This document shows, piece by piece, positions 18,823-28,345 of a stretch of DNA of 64,000 nucleotides. Location: assembly GCF_900182655.1 (NCBI RefSeq), contig NZ_FXTC01000005.1:248001-312000 (forward strand). The letters run 5' to 3'. The notes under the pieces were generated by a model. The model searched no databases. It had not been told where the DNA came from and was given only the letters and a program-made list of their open reading frames with translations. Source of the stretch: Chryseobacterium rhizoplanae. GTDB lineage: Bacteria; Bacteroidota; Bacteroidia; Flavobacteriales; Weeksellaceae. Both the position numbers and the translations under genes were made by a program. Positions within the stretch are counted from its first letter, which is position 1, and each line of letters begins with the position of its first letter.

Positions 18823-21372
18823 ATGCAAAAATCTACTCCACATACCCATAGAAAAGAAACCATCAATATTGATGGCAAAGACCGAACGGATGAGATCGAC
18901 TCTTATTCTTTGTGAGGGGGATAAATGTTTGGTTGTTTATAAAAGCAGCGATAAAGTCTATTCTTATCCTCAAAGTAGAATTAAGATTGCCAGGTCTGCT
19001 ATGTAAAGCCAGAAGGTAGCAAATATTTTCAGGTATCTAAGAGATTGCCGACACTATAGGACTACAAACAGAAGAAGGAAATAATATTCTTGCCGGAAGT
19101 TAAAAGGATATCTTTTATTCCAGAAACTTCTATTATTTACAATTACCTTAATGGAAAAGAACCCAATAAGGATTATCACACCTCTCCTATTGAAATTTTC
19201 CCTTTTGGTTTTAATCTAAGTCAGAGAACAGGAGTTGACAACGCATTTTCAAATCCGTTAAGTGTCATTGAAGGTCCTCCCGGAACAGGAAAGACACAGA
19301 CTATTCTTAATATTATTGCCAATGCTGTAATGAATAATCAAAGTGTGGCTGTTGTTTCAAGCAATAATTCGGCGACAAAAAATGTTTTTGAGAAACTGGA
19401 GAGCAACGGGGTTTCTTTTATAGCAGCATTATTGGGGAGCAGTCAGAATAAAAAAGAATTTATCGATGCTCAGACTGAAATACCGGATCTATCAGATTTT
19501 AGATTAGAGGAAGAACAGGAACAATCCCTTATTCAGTCTACCACCCTTCTTTTTACTGAACTTGCTGAAAAGTTGGAACTAAAGAATGAATTGGCTTTAC
19601 TCAAATTGGAAATCGATAAGATCAAAACAGAGCATCAGCATTTTACGGATGATGTTGCATTGACAACGGAGATCCGTTTTAAAAAGAATGTCAGTTCAGA
19701 TCAGCTGCTTTCATTATGGGTGACGTTGGAAGACTATGAAAAAAAAGGTAAGAGATTTTACTGGTGGCGTAAACTCATATTACCTTTTCTGTATGGGGTA
19801 AGAGATAAGATTTTCTATACCTTAACGTATGAAGAAATGATCAGGATTGTTCAGTCAAAATACTATGGAGTAAAAATTTCAGAGCTTACTTTTAGAAAGC
19901 AGGAGCTGCACAATACGTTACAACATTTTTCTTTCCATGATAAAATGAAAGAATATACGGACGGATCGATGCAGCTGTTTAAAAACAAACTCTATAAAAA
20001 AAATAAAGGACAGGAACGTTCAGAATATACCGAATGGGATCTTCGATTTAAATCAGAAGAATTTATTAAAGATTATCCTGTCATTATGAGTACAACCTAC
20101 TCATTAAGAAGAAGCTTTGCTGAAAATGTGATCTACGATTATGTGATTGTTGACGAATCTTCACAGGTAGATCTTGCAACAGGTGTACTCGCATTATCCT
20201 GCGCAAAGCAGACCGTCATCGTGGGAGACTTAAAACAGCTTCCCAACGTGGTAGATTCCGAAACAGCGGAAAATACAGATCAGATCTTTAAGAACTATGA
20301 TATTCCGGAACCTTATCGGTATTCCAGTCATAGCCTGCTTTCTTCAGTAATAGAAGTATTTCCGAAGGTGCCTAAAACATTGTTAAAAGAGCATTATCGC
20401 TGCCATCCTAAAATCATTGATTTTTGTAACCGTAAATTTTATAACGATCAGTTGATCATCCTTTCGGAAGGACACACGGAAAGAGAACCTTTATTAGTAT
20501 ATAAAACAACTGAAGGCAATCATGCCCGCCAGAGAGAGAATCAGCGGCAGATTGATGTGATTATTCAAGAAATCATTCCCCAGCAAAAGCTAGAAGGTGT
20601 GAATCTGGGAATTGTAACCCCATATCGCAATCAGACCTTAGCACTACAAAGAACATTTCAGGGAACAGACATTAAAGCTGATACGGTGGATAAGTTTCAG
20701 GGAAGAGAAAATGATGTGATCATTCTCTCCACAGTAGATAATGAAATCTCTGAATTCACCGACAACCCGAACCGTCTGAATGTAGCCATTTCCAGAGCTA
20801 AAGATCAGCTGATCCTGTTGGTGAACGGAAATGAAAGTGACAACGACACGAATATCTCAGATCTCATCCGCTATATTGATTATAATAATTTCAGCACAAT
20901 CAACAGTGAGGTACATTCTATTTTTGATTATCTCTACAAGGGGTATGAAGAAAAAAGAAGAGTCCTTTTATCGGAACAAAAAAAGAAATCTGTTTTCGAC
21001 AGTGAGAATCTTATGTATTTGTTAATCATGGAAATTTTATCCGACGATCAATTTTCAAAATATGGTGTTATTCTGCATCACCCATTGAGAAATTTATTGT
21101 TAAATTTTTCCAGATTAAGTCCTGAAGAAGAGCGTTATGCCAGACATCATGCAACTCATCTTGATTTTCTGATCTACAATAAACTGGGAAAAAATCCTGT
21201 ATTAGCCATAGAAGTTGATGGATATGAATATCATAAAATGGAAAGTCGGCAAGCTGAAAGAGATGTCATGAAAAATGAGATCTTGGAAAAGTATAAGATT
21301 CCTTTGTTAAGATTTTTGACGACGGGAAGCGGGGAAAGAGAGAAGCTGATTAAGGCTTTAACAAAACTGTAA
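18823..21372 (+). pseudogene. superfamily I helicase with C-terminal nuclease domain, 5' end frameshifted
   Basis: The gene seems to begin at ATG 18823 (MQKSTPHTHRKETINIDGKD). Coding continuity passes through several frames with stops at 18913, in CLVVYKSSDKVYSYPQSRIK, and in EIADTIGLQTEEGNN, before the long open frame from 19090. That frame (760 aa, TTG start) holds Walker A GPPGTGKT (62-69), Walker B VIVDESSQ (352-359), GDLKQLP, DKFQGRENDVI and VAISRAK, as in Upf1/Dna2-like AAA_11/AAA_12 helicases. The tail carries a DUF2726/restriction-endonuclease-like domain (DFLIYN...AIEVDGYEYHK). Such proteins act in DNA repair or defence. The N-terminal region is broken, so activity is doubtful unless the TTG start is used. 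It ends 2 bp before the convergent topB remnant. Confidence 0.75.
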
Positions 21373-21374
21373 TT

Positions 21375-22783
21375 TCAAGATTTACAAGAGTACGGAAAGC
21401 CGTAATTAATTCCTTTAATGTTCATATTCTTGATTAATGATGTTTTGTTTTGAGTTAACAATAAGGTAATATCTTTAATACTGAGTTGTATTCCGCATAT
21501 GGTCCTGAAGAGAATCCAATTACATTGGTCATCAGGACATTTTACGATTTTCTCTTTGATAATAAGATGATGCTGTTGGCATTTAGGGCATTTTAATTGT
21601 GGAATATTTTCTTGGGGAATATGCAGTGATAAAAGTTCGCTGGTGATTTCTGCTGTGTAATTTTGGATATCATTGATAAATTGGGTTCTGTTAAGTTCAC
21701 CTTTTTCAATTCGATCTAATGCTATTTCCCATTCTGCGGTCATTTGGACACTGGCTATTTTTTTGTCTTTGACAAGGTCATAAACCTGTAAACCTTTATC
21801 TGTGGGATGCAGCGTTTTGTTTTTCCTGAGGATATAGTTTCTGCTAAGCGTTTCAATAATGGAGGCTCCGGTGGCTGGGGTTCCGATGCCGATATTGGAT
21901 AGCGCTTTCTGCTCTTCTTTATTTTCAATAGATCTACCAGCATTTTCCATTGCTGATAAGAGATCAGCTTCTGTATAAAGCTTGGGAGGTTGTGTAGATT
22001 TTTCCAGTAGGCTGGTTTTTGAAATCTTCAGTTCATCTCCTGTTTTGAATTCCGGTAGCTCAGTCAGAGCTTCGTCAACATTATTGGTATTTTCCTTGTC
22101 AGAAAGGATTCCTTTTATCGCTCGCCAGCCTTGATTTAGTATTTTTGAGCCTTTGGCCTGGAATTCATAATGATGAACTTTGATGGTGATGTGGCTGACT
22201 TGCTTTGTACAGGTATGGGAAAGGGATTCCAATAAACGGTAAGCAATCATCTCATAAATGGCTTTTTCCGTAGCGCTAATTGCGGATGGAACTTTCGTAG
22301 TGATAAGTAAACCGTGATGATCGGTTACTTTTACATCATTAACGATTCTCTTGTTGAAGTTTCCGAATTTTAAAGTAGATATGGCTGATTTAAATTGATC
22401 GTTTGTATTGAGGATTCTGACCAGTTCAGGAATCTCTGTCCATAAATCTTGAGGAATATACTTGCTGCCGGTTCTGGGATAGGTAATGAATTTCTTTTCA
22501 TAAAGGCTTTGGGCAATCTGTAAAACCTCATCAGCAGAAAGGCCAAGCTTTCTGTTAGCTTCTTTTTGTAATTCTGTGAGATCGAAAAGTAACGGAGATT
22601 GTTCCTTCACTGTTGTAATGGATACATCCTCGACAACAGCTCTTCACTCCCGTTGTATAGATTTTTGGATTTGTTCTGCCTGCTTTTTTTCTTCCCATTG
22701 TAATAGTGAAAGGCTGGTGAAATCTGTATATTTTTTTCTATGACTCAGCTGGATTTGAAAGTACTTTTGCTTGGTAAAGTTTT
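21375..22783 (-). pseudogene. topB: DNA topoisomerase III, N-terminally truncated with internal stop
   Basis: The readable 411 residues (from a GTG at 22610) cover the type IA core: catalytic Tyr44 in FITYPRTGSKYIP, the EGxGR-type region ending in GIGTPATGASIIETL, and a C-terminal zinc ribbon (CPKCQQHH ... CPDDQCNW). The same frame continues upstream (QNFTKQKYFQIQLSHRKKY...) through an in-frame TGA at 22644-22646 (RE*RAVV, probably from CGA). Homology stops at about 22783, where a glycosyltransferase fragment begins on the other strand. The Toprim domain is missing, so it cannot work as a topoisomerase. TopB genes of this type are common on Bacteroidota conjugative elements. Confidence 0.85.
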
Positions 22784-23275
22784 GATGCTGAAAGAGAACT
22801 TTTAAAAAATCAGAAGGTAGACGGTGTTAATGGAGCAGTTGGAATCCATTATTACTCACAAAGAGCAAAAGAGAAATATTATCATTTATATAAAGACTGC
22901 TTAATCCCTTGCTGTAAGAAATGTCATCCCAAGACTTTTATTCCAAGAAGGCTTAATAAGGCTGATTTGTTTGATCAATTCAGTATTGATACGTTAACAG
23001 TACGGAAAGATCGTTTGCTTGAAAAAAATCAGTATCTTTTTACTTCATATTCAATGCAGGGAGACGTAGAATTTCTCCTGTCTCTTTCATATTATCTGGA
23101 ATTAAATTATGGAATTTTACATAAACCTATAGCAATGCAGGGAGTTCATGACCGTTGTAAAGTGCTGTGGGCTGGTGACAAAGAAACTATTTTTTCTTAT
23201 GCAGACTTAGAGCGTAATAAGCAGTTTTTAAATTGGTTTATCAATCTGCAAACACTTAAATCCTTAACCAGATAA
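22784..23275 (+). pseudogene. glycosyltransferase family 2, 3' half only
   Basis: The 164 open codons begin DAERELLKNQKVDGVNGAVG and are almost identical to residues ~124 onward of the glycosyltransferase at 48501-49226. The whole N-terminal nucleotide-sugar binding half is missing. The C-terminus (RNKQFLNWFINLQTLKSLTR) is intact here but frameshifted in the other copy. The break coincides with the truncated end of topB, and the word GTTTTGATGCTGA lies at the junction. It is followed by the 59-aa lipoprotein gene, the same order as at 48 kb. Confidence 0.85.
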
Positions 23276-23286
23276 GTAGTGAAAAT

Positions 23287-23353
23287 TTTACAATCTACTT
23301 ATGAAAAACTACAAGATTTTTGGTATTAAAAAAAAAGAATTGTAATATTTTTG
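23287..23353 (+). promoter_or_regulatory. recurrent ACTAYA-repeat promoter of the small lipoprotein gene
   Basis: TTTACA (23287-23292), 15 bp, ACTACA (23308-23313), exactly 32 bp, -7 box TATTTTTG (23346-23353). Transcription should start about 55 nt before the ATG at 23416. Confidence 0.6.
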
Positions 23354-23415
23354 TAATTGCTATTTTGTAGTATATAAGGTTAAGAATAATACATTAAAAT
23401 GTCGCATTACAAGTT

Positions 23416-23595
23416 ATGAAGAAAAAAAGAGTATTAATTTGGGTTATTTCAATTATTGCTATCAATTTATGTATCGGATGTAAAGTTGAACCCTGGCGTG
23501 TTCAGAATGAAAATTATTCAGAAGGCAACAGCTTGTTGATCATAAAAATACCCAAATTCATAAAAGAACAGGTAGGAAAAATATTAAAAAACTGA
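23416..23595 (+). CDS. small lipoprotein (59 aa)
   Basis: Reads MKKKRVLIWVISIIAINLCI-GC: a lipoprotein signal with Cys22 as the lipidated residue. A short mature part follows (KVEPWRVQNENYSEGN ... IPKFIKEQVGKILKN). Function unknown. Reality is supported by a promoter element at the right distance, a near-perfect terminator 43 bp after the stop, and a decayed paralogue with the same promoter at 48160-48291. In both places it follows a glycosyltransferase gene. Confidence 0.75.
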   Translation: MKKKRVLIWVISIIAINLCIGCKVEPWRVQNENYSEGNSLLIIKIPKFIKEQVGKILKN

Positions 23596-23637
23596 ATATA
23601 AATTAAGAAATAGTAATCATTTAAATAAATAATCTGT

Positions 23638-23666
23638 AAGGAGGAAAATATACTATTTTTCTCCTT
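23638..23666 (+). terminator. terminator of the small lipoprotein gene
   Basis: Stem AAGGAG-g-AAAATA / TATTTT-t-CTCCTT with a 3-nt loop and one wobble pair, followed by TTTTAC. Confidence 0.85.
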
Positions 23667-23708
23667 TTTTACTTTTACAAAAGTTGCCTATAAGTATTAT
23701 TTTAATAT

Positions 23709-23840
23709 CTATAAGACCATTTCACAATTTTCCCACCCATTAACCTTACAAAGTTCTGCGTATTCCTGCGCGCTCCATAATGGGAAAATTCTTTCTTCCA
23801 GCTCTAAAGCAATAACACTTTCAATCTCTTCTTGATTCAT
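23709..23840 (-). pseudogene. DUF2750-like fragment (43 codons)
   Basis: An open frame MNQEEIESVIALELEER followed by IFPLWSAQEYAELCKVNGWENC. The segment FPLWS..EYAELC..NGWENC resembles the middle of DUF2750 proteins (FPVWP..EFA..CA...W) and parallels the neighbour at 23843-24103. Family length is about 110 aa, so this is truncated. It might still be translated. Function of the family is unknown. Confidence 0.45.
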
Positions 23841-23842
23841 TA

Positions 23843-24103
23843 TTAGTACTGTTCTAATTCTTCTTGCAAATCTGTGTATAGGCCACTAGATGAAATTATC
23901 GTTCCTTTAGCATTTGGTGTAAGAAAAACATTTACTAATGTTTTATCATTAGTTATACCTGGTATCATTTTTCAATAAAGTTTTCTAGTTGTATTACTTC
24001 AGGTTTATAATTTTTCCATTGATCAACTGCACAAAGTACAGCAAATTCTTTTTCTGGCCATACAGGAAATATTTGATTATCATCATGATCTCCTAGTACT
24101 CCC
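23843..24103 (-). pseudogene. DUF2750 family protein, frameshifted
   Basis: One frame reads GVLGDHDDNQIFPVWPEKEF, then AVLCAVDQWKNYKPEVIQ and LENFIEK before a stop. Adding one base restores the family continuation W-IPGITNDKTLVNVFLTPN and KGTIISSSGLYTDLQEELEQY, ending at TAA 23843-23845. The family pattern FPVWP...CAVDxWxxYxP...FIEKWIPG...VxVFxTPN is clear. The 5' part upstream of ~24103 is also out of frame. This is a dead gene. Confidence 0.7.
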
Positions 24104-24206
24104 GCCAGTCAATCTCTGCGATATTTCGTTTGTATTTACCAATGACATAATAGGATTTATCTTTTATAACACCTAAATTTGTTTAAAATTTGATTTCAAA
24201 AAAGGT

Positions 24207-25451
24207 ATGAAAAGAAAGCAAGTACAAAGACATCACTATTTCAGGTTAATTTTAGTTTCGATTTTTATCGGTATCCTTACTTCTTCCCTGGCATATTCAT
24301 TAAAGTTGATTACGGAGCATTTTCAGAAACTAATCTTTACTTTTGCCGAAAAACAGAATGTTATTCTCTTTATTTTTCTTCCGACTATTGGGATTACGGC
24401 AATTTATTTTTTAAGAAAATACCTTTTCCGCAACAGAAGAAATAAGGGAATTACCGAAATTTACAAAACTGTTGACTATAGAAAAGATCATTTGCCCCTT
24501 TTTAAAATTCCGTCACATTATATCAATGGCTTTCTAACAGTCATATTCGGCGGTTCCACAGGAATTGAGGTTTCTACCGTTGTGGCAACTGCAACCATAG
24601 GAAATGCAGTGTACAAAAAACAATTTTCCGCCAATGTTTACAAGTTAGAGCTCATCTGTGCCGGCGTGGTGGCAGGTGTGGCTGTTTTGTTCGGAAGTCC
24701 TCTTGCTGGCTGGCTTTTTGCAATGGAAGTTATTGCCCGGAAATTTAACAAAACGCTTTTTATCAGCTGTACGGCATCGGCACTTGTTGCCTGGATTTTC
24801 ATGATATTTCTAAAAAGTGAGCCATTGCTTCCCATCAACATTACTGAATGGAAGTGGGTGGCTGTTCCGTTCTTTGTAATTTTAAGCTTATTGGGTGGGA
24901 TTTTATCCGTTTATTTTACCGTTTTGGTGATTAAAATTAAAACTTTCTTCTCAGGGATTAATAACAATTTTTTGAGGGTAAATCTCGGTGCTTTAATCGT
25001 GGGAAGTATCATATTTTGTTTTCCGTTTCTGTACGGAGACAGCTATCATTCGCTTTCAGAAATCCTGAATCATCCTCAAAGTTATTCACTGTATATTCTT
25101 TTGTTTTTGATATTTCTAAAGCCTTTGGCATCTGCGCTTACGCTGGGAGCAGGAGGAGATGGTGGCGTTTTTGCGCCCAGTATTGTTGCTGGTGCTTTTC
25201 TGGGATTTGCATTTTCCTATTCTTGTAATACTTGGTTCGGAACCTCTTTAATTTATCTTAATTTCGTTTTGGTGGGAGCGGCAGCTACATTGTCTGCTTC
25301 TATTTATGCGCCCTTTACGGCACTTTTCTTGGTATGTAATCTGGTTCCGAATGGTTTCGAATTGTTTTTCCCGATTTTGATAGGATGCCTGATTTCCAAA
25401 ACTTTTGCTAAAAAGCTTTACCCATACAACGTTTATAATTATCCGTCGTAG
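24207..25451 (+). CDS. ClC-family chloride channel / H+-Cl- antiporter
   Basis: A 414-aa polytopic inner-membrane protein of about ten or more membrane helices. It shows the ClC signatures GGSTGIEVST (115-124, with Glu121 at the position of the gating glutamate of the GREGP motif) and GGDGGVFAPS in the second half (GxFxP filter). The short form without CBS domains is usual for Bacteroidota. It exchanges or conducts chloride and may help with acid or osmotic stress. A -7-like box TAAATTTG lies at 24174-24181. It stands alone. No member of the recurrent ACTAYA promoter family was found here. Confidence 0.9.
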   Translation: MKRKQVQRHHYFRLILVSIFIGILTSSLAYSLKLITEHFQKLIFTFAEKQNVILFIFLPTIGITAIYFLRKYLFRNRRNKGITEIYKTVDYRKDHLPLFKIPSHYINGFLTVIFGGSTGIEVSTVVATATIGNAVYKKQFSANVYKLELICAGVVAGVAVLFGSPLAGWLFAMEVIARKFNKTLFISCTASALVAWIFMIFLKSEPLLPINITEWKWVAVPFFVILSLLGGILSVYFTVLVIKIKTFFSGINNNFLRVNLGALIVGSIIFCFPFLYGDSYHSLSEILNHPQSYSLYILLFLIFLKPLASALTLGAGGDGGVFAPSIVAGAFLGFAFSYSCNTWFGTSLIYLNFVLVGAAATLSASIYAPFTALFLVCNLVPNGFELFFPILIGCLISKTFAKKLYPYNVYNYPS

Positions 25452-25792
25452 AAATTGATGTAAAATAAAAACAGAATTATAGTTTAATAATGTAAGGTAA
25501 TTACAATACAATACAATCAATTAACGGATTACTATAGTCAATTTTTCAAGATTCTACACTCATTGCATCATTAACAATTAAAAGAGAGGTTAATTTTCCT
25601 CATAATTTTTTATATGTTTTTTTAGTACGTTAATCAAACTTATTGCTTTCATTGAAAATTGGCTTCTTTTGATTCTTATTAGTATAAAATTCTTCAAGTG
25701 ATATTATCGATTTTCTGCTGTAGATAAGCTATTCAACTATTGCATATTTTTATAGGATTCTTTCAAATCAAAATAACAGTTTTCACAAATCA
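25452..25792. other. intergenic region
   Basis: About 340 bp of AT-rich sequence. The frame of the next gene stays open back to 25724 without an ATG. No other feature seen. Confidence 0.55.
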
Positions 25793-26422
25793 GTGTTATC
25801 CCCGCGCATTTTTCAGACTCCTCATTCCAACCATATCTTCCATGCATTGAACAAAAACCAGCTAACAGCAGGAGGTTTCCGGTGGTTCTTTACAGACCAG
25901 GTTCCTAACAAAGAAGATTTTCAATTCATTACGGAAAATAAACCTGATAATCAAAATAAGTTATTTAACAAATCTCTATGGGAAAAACTGGGCAAACCTT
26001 CAATTGATACAAACAATCCACCTGCATGCATGAACCTGTCCCTGAATGACCTTCCCGGGGAGCATTGGAAACCGATAACTGGCCTTGAAGATAGATATGC
26101 TATTTCTAGTAAAGGAAGAGTAAAACGCCTCAGCAGTTGGACAACCTCCAAAAATAAAAGCTTTTGGCAGGAAAGGATTATGTCCATTAATCTGGGAAAA
26201 GGAGCTGGCCGCTATAACCCTTTATTTTATATCATGTTAAATAATAAAGGTCGAAAGATCCTATTAGTGATTTCTAGGTTGCTCTATTATTCTTTTGTGG
26301 AAGAATTTGATATGAACAATAAAACACTGGTCGTAATTAATGAAAACCAACCCATCTGGGATTTCGATATCTCGAAACTTAAATTAAAAACCAGAATTTC
26401 TTTACTTAAAGGAAAATCATAA
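25793..26422 (+). CDS. NUMOD1/NUMOD4-type protein, probably truncated
   Basis: Up to 209 aa from a GTG start; no ATG is present at the 5' end, which suggests N-terminal loss. Residues near the N-terminus (HIFHALNKNQLTAGGFRWFF) fit the NUMOD1 DNA-binding repeat (helix, then TAGGFxW). The middle (GEHWKPITGLEDRYAISSKGRVKRL) is a clear NUMOD4 motif. These modules normally flank an HNH nuclease domain in intron- or phage-encoded homing endonucleases. No HNH His-Asn-His pattern is visible, so this is likely a DNA-binding relic. The tail IWDFDISKLKL is unplaced. Confidence 0.6.
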   Translation: MLSPRIFQTPHSNHIFHALNKNQLTAGGFRWFFTDQVPNKEDFQFITENKPDNQNKLFNKSLWEKLGKPSIDTNNPPACMNLSLNDLPGEHWKPITGLEDRYAISSKGRVKRLSSWTTSKNKSFWQERIMSINLGKGAGRYNPLFYIMLNNKGRKILLVISRLLYYSFVEEFDMNNKTLVVINENQPIWDFDISKLKLKTRISLLKGKS

Positions 26423-26677
26423 AGACGAATTGAATTGCTAATTTGAAAAATGAACAAAGTTGAGTGGTCTCAGCAATTACAAAGATATACCACTCCAACA
26501 GCAACGGTTTTGCCGATATCAGAATCAGCACGGCTGAATTGTTATATACTTTAATACAACCAATCAGTCTGGTATTGTCCCGACAACATCTATGAACTTA
26601 CCGAATGGACGTAAAGAGCAATTTTGGTGACATATTTAAAAAATATAAAACACTAAAAATCAAATATATAATCAATA
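26423..26677. other. intergenic with hairpin
   Basis: Contains an inverted repeat GAGTGGT / ACCACTC (26462-26495) of unclear role and a ~40-codon open stretch without start or recognisable content. Confidence 0.4.
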
Positions 26678-26747
26678 TGTAGTGAAAAAACTACAGAAAA
26701 ATCTTTGAAAAAAACTAGGCTGACTGAAAAGTAATTATATAAATTTG
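26678..26747 (+). promoter_or_regulatory. promoter of the ABC/GntR operon, ACTAYA variant
   Basis: A perfect palindrome TGTAGT-GAAAAA-ACTACA (26678-26695) precedes AAACTAGG and the -7 box TAAATTTG (26740-26747). The ACTACA lies 44 bp from -7 and the second ACTA about 20 bp, one helical turn closer than in the common arrangement. Confidence 0.5.
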
Positions 26748-26749
26748 CA

Positions 26750-26771
26750 GTGTACTATCAAACCAGTACAC
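26750..26771 (+). promoter_or_regulatory. candidate YtrA-type operator
   Basis: Perfect inverted repeat GTGTACT - 8 bp - AGTACAC immediately downstream of the -7 box, so it covers the expected transcription start. YtrA-subfamily GntR repressors recognise GTGTA...TACAC palindromes, and the operon's third gene encodes such a protein. Autoregulation is inferred. Confidence 0.7.
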
Positions 26772-26779
26772 AAAGACAC

Positions 26780-27610
26780 ATGATTATATTTAAAAATTTA
26801 TCCTTTGCTTATTCGCAAAAAAAAGTATTAAATGATGTTAATCTTCAATATGAGCCAGGTAAAATATATTATTTACTTGGACCGAATGGATTCGGGAAAT
26901 CAACCCTGCTGCGTAGTATTGCGGGTTTGCATCATCCACAGACTGGGACTGTAGAAGTTAATAATCATCCGGCTTTCAAGCGAAATATAAATCTCCTTCA
27001 GAACATTTGTTTTGTTTCTGACGGAATGTATTGTCCGGATATGCTTATTACTAAGTTTGCAACTTTATATGGTTCTTTATATCCACTCTTTAAGGCAGAT
27101 GATTTTTATAAATACCTGTTCATGTTTGAAGTGAAAAAAGAATCTCGGATTTCCGAACTGAGTTTCGGACAAAGAAAAAAACTTTTCCTGAGCTTTGCCT
27201 TTGCTACCCAAGCTAGTATCATTTTACTGGATGAACCGATCAATGGTCTTGATATTAAGAGTAAAAGAGAATTTAGAAAGATTCTTACAGAAATAACCAA
27301 TGATGATAAAACAGTGATTATTGGTACCCACGATGTGTCAGATATGGATATACTGGCAGATGGCATCACTGTTTTAGGACAAGAGCAAGTTATTTTTCAT
27401 CAGAATACCAGCGATATTCTACAGAAATTAACCTTTGATATTGTGAAAGATCCCACAGAAGCGGAACAATCCTTATATAGTGAACAAACCTATCAGGGAT
27501 TTATGACCATTAGTCCCAATCTTACCCATAAGGAAACCAATCTTAATATTGAATTATTGTACCATGCTTTGCTTAAGCAACAACATAAAATAACTTCTTT
27601 ATTCAAATAA
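26780..27610 (+). CDS. ABC transporter ATP-binding protein
   Basis: A 276-aa ATPase. I choose the ATG at 26780 (MIIFKNLSFAYSQKK) because the upstream in-frame start at 26750 would lie at or before the predicted transcription start and inside the operator. Motifs: Walker A GPNGFGKST (34-42), signature LSFGQRKKL, Walker B IILLDEPINGLD, H-loop GTHD. It is followed after 8 bp by a membrane protein gene and then a GntR gene, a typical YtrA-type arrangement. Such pumps respond to cell-envelope stress or export small compounds in other bacteria; the substrate here is unknown. Confidence 0.9.
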   Translation: MIIFKNLSFAYSQKKVLNDVNLQYEPGKIYYLLGPNGFGKSTLLRSIAGLHHPQTGTVEVNNHPAFKRNINLLQNICFVSDGMYCPDMLITKFATLYGSLYPLFKADDFYKYLFMFEVKKESRISELSFGQRKKLFLSFAFATQASIILLDEPINGLDIKSKREFRKILTEITNDDKTVIIGTHDVSDMDILADGITVLGQEQVIFHQNTSDILQKLTFDIVKDPTEAEQSLYSEQTYQGFMTISPNLTHKETNLNIELLYHALLKQQHKITSLFK

Positions 27611-27618
27611 AACATATT

Positions 27619-28344
27619 ATGAAAGAAAATTTTTCAATCTCCCGTTTAAAAAAATTATTAGCTATTGACTGGCAAACCAATCGTAAGAAATACATGTTTA
27701 TCATCTTGGCGATGTTTGCTTTTTGGGTGCTATATGGTTTAGCAGCTCTTTGGCTCATAACATCTCTAAAAAAAGATATTTTTACTAATTCCAGTGCTAT
27801 TAGGTTAGCATTTTTTCTTCAAATGTTCGGTTTTATAAGCTTTTTAGCTTGCGGGAGTTTTACGGAAATGGGCACCGATACAAACAAGACTTCTTATATT
27901 CTTCTGCAACCAAATACCAATGGGGAAAAATTTATGGCTAAGTTTATAATAACTGCAATTTTATTTTGGATTGTATTTTTTGTCAGTGCTTTTATAGGTT
28001 TGTATTTCCTTTGGAATATCTTTTATCCTATTGCCCTGCAGCATGTCTCTCCCGAATATCTGGTGGTTAAAAAATTTGATACATGGCATAATATTAAAAT
28101 AATGACCAGCATGGAGAGTATTACCTATGCTTTCTTTTTTCATTCAGTTTTTATGTTGGGATCCATTATCCTGAATAAATTTAAATATATCACGACCTTA
28201 TTAGTCGTTACCTTATTCTATTTTGCAGTAGCTTTATTAAATTTGCAGGCAAAAACAGATACCTATTATCTATTTATTTATGGATTTTTCACCATTAGTT
28301 TCTGGCTTATAGCGTATCGGAAACTCAAAAACTACAGTTTGTAA
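27619..28344 (+). CDS. ABC-2-type membrane protein of the GntR operon
   Basis: A 241-aa membrane protein with about six hydrophobic segments (near residues 25-50, 63-85, 110-135, 165-185, 192-210, 215-232). It has no recognised catalytic motif. Its position 8 bp after the ATPase gene and 1 bp before the GntR gene makes it the likely permease partner of the ATPase. Family assignment rests on context and hydrophobicity, not on a sequence signature. Confidence 0.75.
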   Translation: MKENFSISRLKKLLAIDWQTNRKKYMFIILAMFAFWVLYGLAALWLITSLKKDIFTNSSAIRLAFFLQMFGFISFLACGSFTEMGTDTNKTSYILLQPNTNGEKFMAKFIITAILFWIVFFVSAFIGLYFLWNIFYPIALQHVSPEYLVVKKFDTWHNIKIMTSMESITYAFFFHSVFMLGSIILNKFKYITTLLVVTLFYFAVALLNLQAKTDTYYLFIYGFFTISFWLIAYRKLKNYSL

Positions 28345-28345
28345 A

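Noticed and set aside
24174..24181. Recurrent promoter element before the ClC gene
   Set aside because: A TAAATTTG box exists but no ACTAYA repeats 32 and 54 bp upstream.
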